From NCBI GenBank assembly GCA_027061425.1, contig JALSUN010000155.1, positions 1 through 8,278 on the forward strand: a stretch of DNA of 8,278 nucleotides, read 5' to 3'. The stretch comes from Helicobacteraceae bacterium (GTDB lineage Bacteria > Campylobacterota > Campylobacteria > Campylobacterales > Sulfurimonadaceae). This document shows, piece after piece, positions 7,060 to 8,278 of this stretch; position 1 is the stretch's first letter; the number at the start of each line of letters is the position of its first letter. The position numbers and the translations under genes were made by a program. The notes under the pieces were generated by a model that was given only the letters and a program-made list of their open reading frames with translations, searched no databases and was not told the origin of the DNA.

Positions 7060-7715
7060 AGACACCAGGAGATCTCTTTTTTGCCCTGTTCTTTGAGATA
7101 ATTATTAGCTTTTGAAAAAGGTTTAGAACCAAAAAATCCACGATAAGATGAGAGGGGTGAAGGGTGTGGCGCTTTAAGTACAAGATGTTTCTCTGCATCT
7201 ATTAACTTCTCTTTATTCTGCGCAGGTTTACCCCACAAAACAAATACAAGACCTTCACGCTCATCGCTTAATATTTTAATAGTAGCGTCTGTAAATGTCT
7301 CCCACCCCTGTTTCTGATGAGACCCCGCCTCTGAAGCTTTTACACTCAATACAGTGTTTAATAAAAAGACGCCCTTCTCTGCCCAGGATGTCAAATCACC
7401 TGACTTGGGCATCTCACATCCGATGTCGTCTACTAACTCTTTAAATATATTTCTTAGAGAAGGTGGCAATGTTTGATCACCTTCAACAGAAAAGGAAAGT
7501 CCATGAGCCTGACCTGCTCCATGATAAGGATCTTGTCCTAATATAACCACTTTTATATCTTCAAAAGGTGTCAGTTCATAGGCTAAAAAACGCTTTAGTT
7601 TTGCAGGAAAGATAGAATACTTGATCTCCTGTTGTTGCAGGAATTCTTCTAAGTCATTGAAATACGGTTTTTTTATCTCACTCTGAAAAAAAGCGTTCCA
7701 ACTGTTTTTAATCAC
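7056..7715 (-). CDS. ung: Uracil-DNA glycosylase (family 1)
   Basis: This 219-residue protein is a full-length family 1 UDG, which removes uracil from DNA as the first step of base excision repair. The water-activating motif GQDPYHG is present (D62, Y64, H66), as are the uracil-stacking F75 (LSFSV), the uracil-binding N120 (LLN) and the second motif HPSPLS, with catalytic H184 and DNA-intercalating L188. The N-terminus (SWNAFF...KPYF) aligns with the TWHDVL...QPYF region of E. coli Ung, supporting the start. The start codon is GTG at 7715-7713; an in-frame TAA two codons upstream (7721-7719) excludes longer forms. The GTG overlaps the stop of the upstream EAL gene (GTGA), so both lie in one transcript and are probably translationally coupled. 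The 3' end overlaps the convergent EEP gene by 4 bp. Confidence 0.97.
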   Translation of the reverse strand: MIKNSWNAFFQSEIKKPYFNDLEEFLQQQEIKYSIFPAKLKRFLAYELTPFEDIKVVILGQDPYHGAGQAHGLSFSVEGDQTLPPSLRNIFKELVDDIGCEMPKSGDLTSWAEKGVFLLNTVLSVKASEAGSHQKQGWETFTDATIKILSDEREGLVFVLWGKPAQNKEKLIDAEKHLVLKAPHPSPLSSYRGFFGSKPFSKANNYLKEQGKKEISWCL

Positions 7716-8278
7716 ACATTATCCTTGATTGAAAGATCTTCAAGACTGATGGGTTTACCCAACCAGTATCCTTGTGCCCAATCAACACCAAGCTCTTTTA
7801 CAGTCTCATAGATCTCTTGCGTACTTACAAACTCTGCTACCGTCTCTATCTCAAGTTGTTGTGCTAATTTCACTATGGTCTCAACCATCAATCTAGAGTT
7901 TCTATTGGTATCAACATTAGAGATGAGTGATGCATCAATTTTGATATAATCAACATGCATATTTAGTATATGTGAGAAGTTTGAATACCCTGAACCAAAG
8001 TCATCAATAGCAACTTTTGCACCATACGATCGCACTGAATCAATAAATACTTGTACATCACTATAATTTTTCATAGCCTCTGTCTCTAAAATTTCAAACG
8101 TTATCAAGTGATTGTATTCAAATGTAGAGAGTGTTGTAATAATCATATTAACAATATCGCTGTTGTTAATATCTTCCACAGAAAGGTTAATAGATATCGC
8201 GACCTTACGTACTTTAATTGTTTCAAGAATTTTATGAAACATATTACGTGTAATGTCTGGATAAAGCCGTAAGCGTTT
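7712..8278 (-). CDS. EAL-domain protein, probable c-di-GMP phosphodiesterase, C-terminal part (5' end outside window)
   Basis: The minus-strand frame is open to the right edge, so this is the C-terminal 188 codons of a longer gene; the ATG at 8242 is internal. Twelve codons precede it (YPDITRN...), in the usual run-up to the SINLS strand. Counting from the first codon in the window, the Mg2+/catalytic residues of an EAL phosphodiesterase are N31 (NLS), E65 (EILET, for the usual EITES), D92/D93 (DDFGSGYS), K113 (IKID), E149 (VAEFV, for the usual AEGVE) and Q169 (AQGYWLGKP). All visible ones are kept, so hydrolysis of c-di-GMP to pGpG is likely. The EAL signature itself, and any GGDEF or sensor domains, lie outside the window. 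The stop overlaps the ung GTG start by 4 bp. A catalytically inactive receptor role cannot be excluded without the missing half. Confidence 0.9.
   Translation of the reverse strand, partial: KRLRLYPDITRNMFHKILETIKVRKVAISINLSVEDINNSDIVNMIITTLSTFEYNHLITFEILETEAMKNYSDVQVFIDSVRSYGAKVAIDDFGSGYSNFSHILNMHVDYIKIDASLISNVDTNRNSRLMVETIVKLAQQLEIETVAEFVSTQEIYETVKELGVDWAQGYWLGKPISLEDLSIKDNV
7722..7726 (-). promoter_or_regulatory. ung: Ribosome binding site deciding the ung GTG start
   Basis: AAGGA on the minus strand (7726-7722) lies 6 bases before the GTG at 7715-7713, inside the last codons of the EAL gene. With the in-frame TAA at 7721-7719, it fixes the ung start on GTG, the first possible initiation codon. 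Confidence 0.7.

Noticed and set aside
7067..7082. Short hairpin (AGGA/TCTT around GATC) with six Ts, a possible terminator for the EEP gene
   Set aside because: The stem is only about 4 bp including a G-T pair, and the bases are the last codons of ung (KKEIS); too weak to call.
7712..8242. EAL gene starting at the ATG at 8242
   Set aside because: The frame stays open to the right edge and the 12 upstream codons match the usual EAL run-up; the EAL signature must lie outside the window.

Overview
The window looks like a chromosomal stretch of a low-GC, Gram-negative bacterium, most probably a free-living member of the Campylobacterota (Sulfurimonas/Sulfurovum type). This rests on AT-rich intergenic regions, tight gene packing with ATGA/GTGA overlaps, an outer-membrane-type lipoprotein, and EAL-domain sequence variants (EILET, AEFV) that I associate with that group. 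The assignment is an inference from protein style, not from a marker gene.

Left part (1-1536, + strand): the 3' part of a bifunctional PP2C-phosphatase/serine-threonine-kinase gene with a C-terminal membrane anchor. It is followed 18 bp later by a DUF4136-type lipoprotein gene. The kinase reading frame is open to the left edge of the window, so its true start is outside.

Centre-left (1612-4028, + strand): a two-gene unit joined by an ATGA overlap. The first gene encodes a 442-residue protein of unrecognised function, with a His-rich N-terminus, a region resembling the YbjN/type III-chaperone fold and a helical C-terminal half. The second encodes a trypsin-like (HtrA-type) serine peptidase with no signal peptide and no PDZ domain. 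The peptidase instead carries a four-cysteine zinc ribbon and a YbjN-like C-terminal domain. This pair is the least ordinary part of the window. It reads like a cytosolic peptide-binding-chaperone plus protease module, but that role is inferred from domain layout only.

Centre-right (4106-7059, + strand): oligopeptidase A (prlC, M3 zinc metallopeptidase), overlapped by 4 bp by an exported endonuclease/exonuclease/phosphatase-family protein. Both are intact. A weak promoter can be proposed before prlC.

Right part (7056-8278, - strand): uracil-DNA glycosylase (ung), whose GTG start overlaps the stop of an upstream EAL-domain gene (c-di-GMP phosphodiesterase) that runs off the right edge. The two opposing gene groups converge with a 4-bp stop-codon overlap and no convincing terminator.

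No tRNA, rRNA, CRISPR array, insertion sequence or attachment site was seen. The only non-coding gaps are 18, 75 and 77 bp long.
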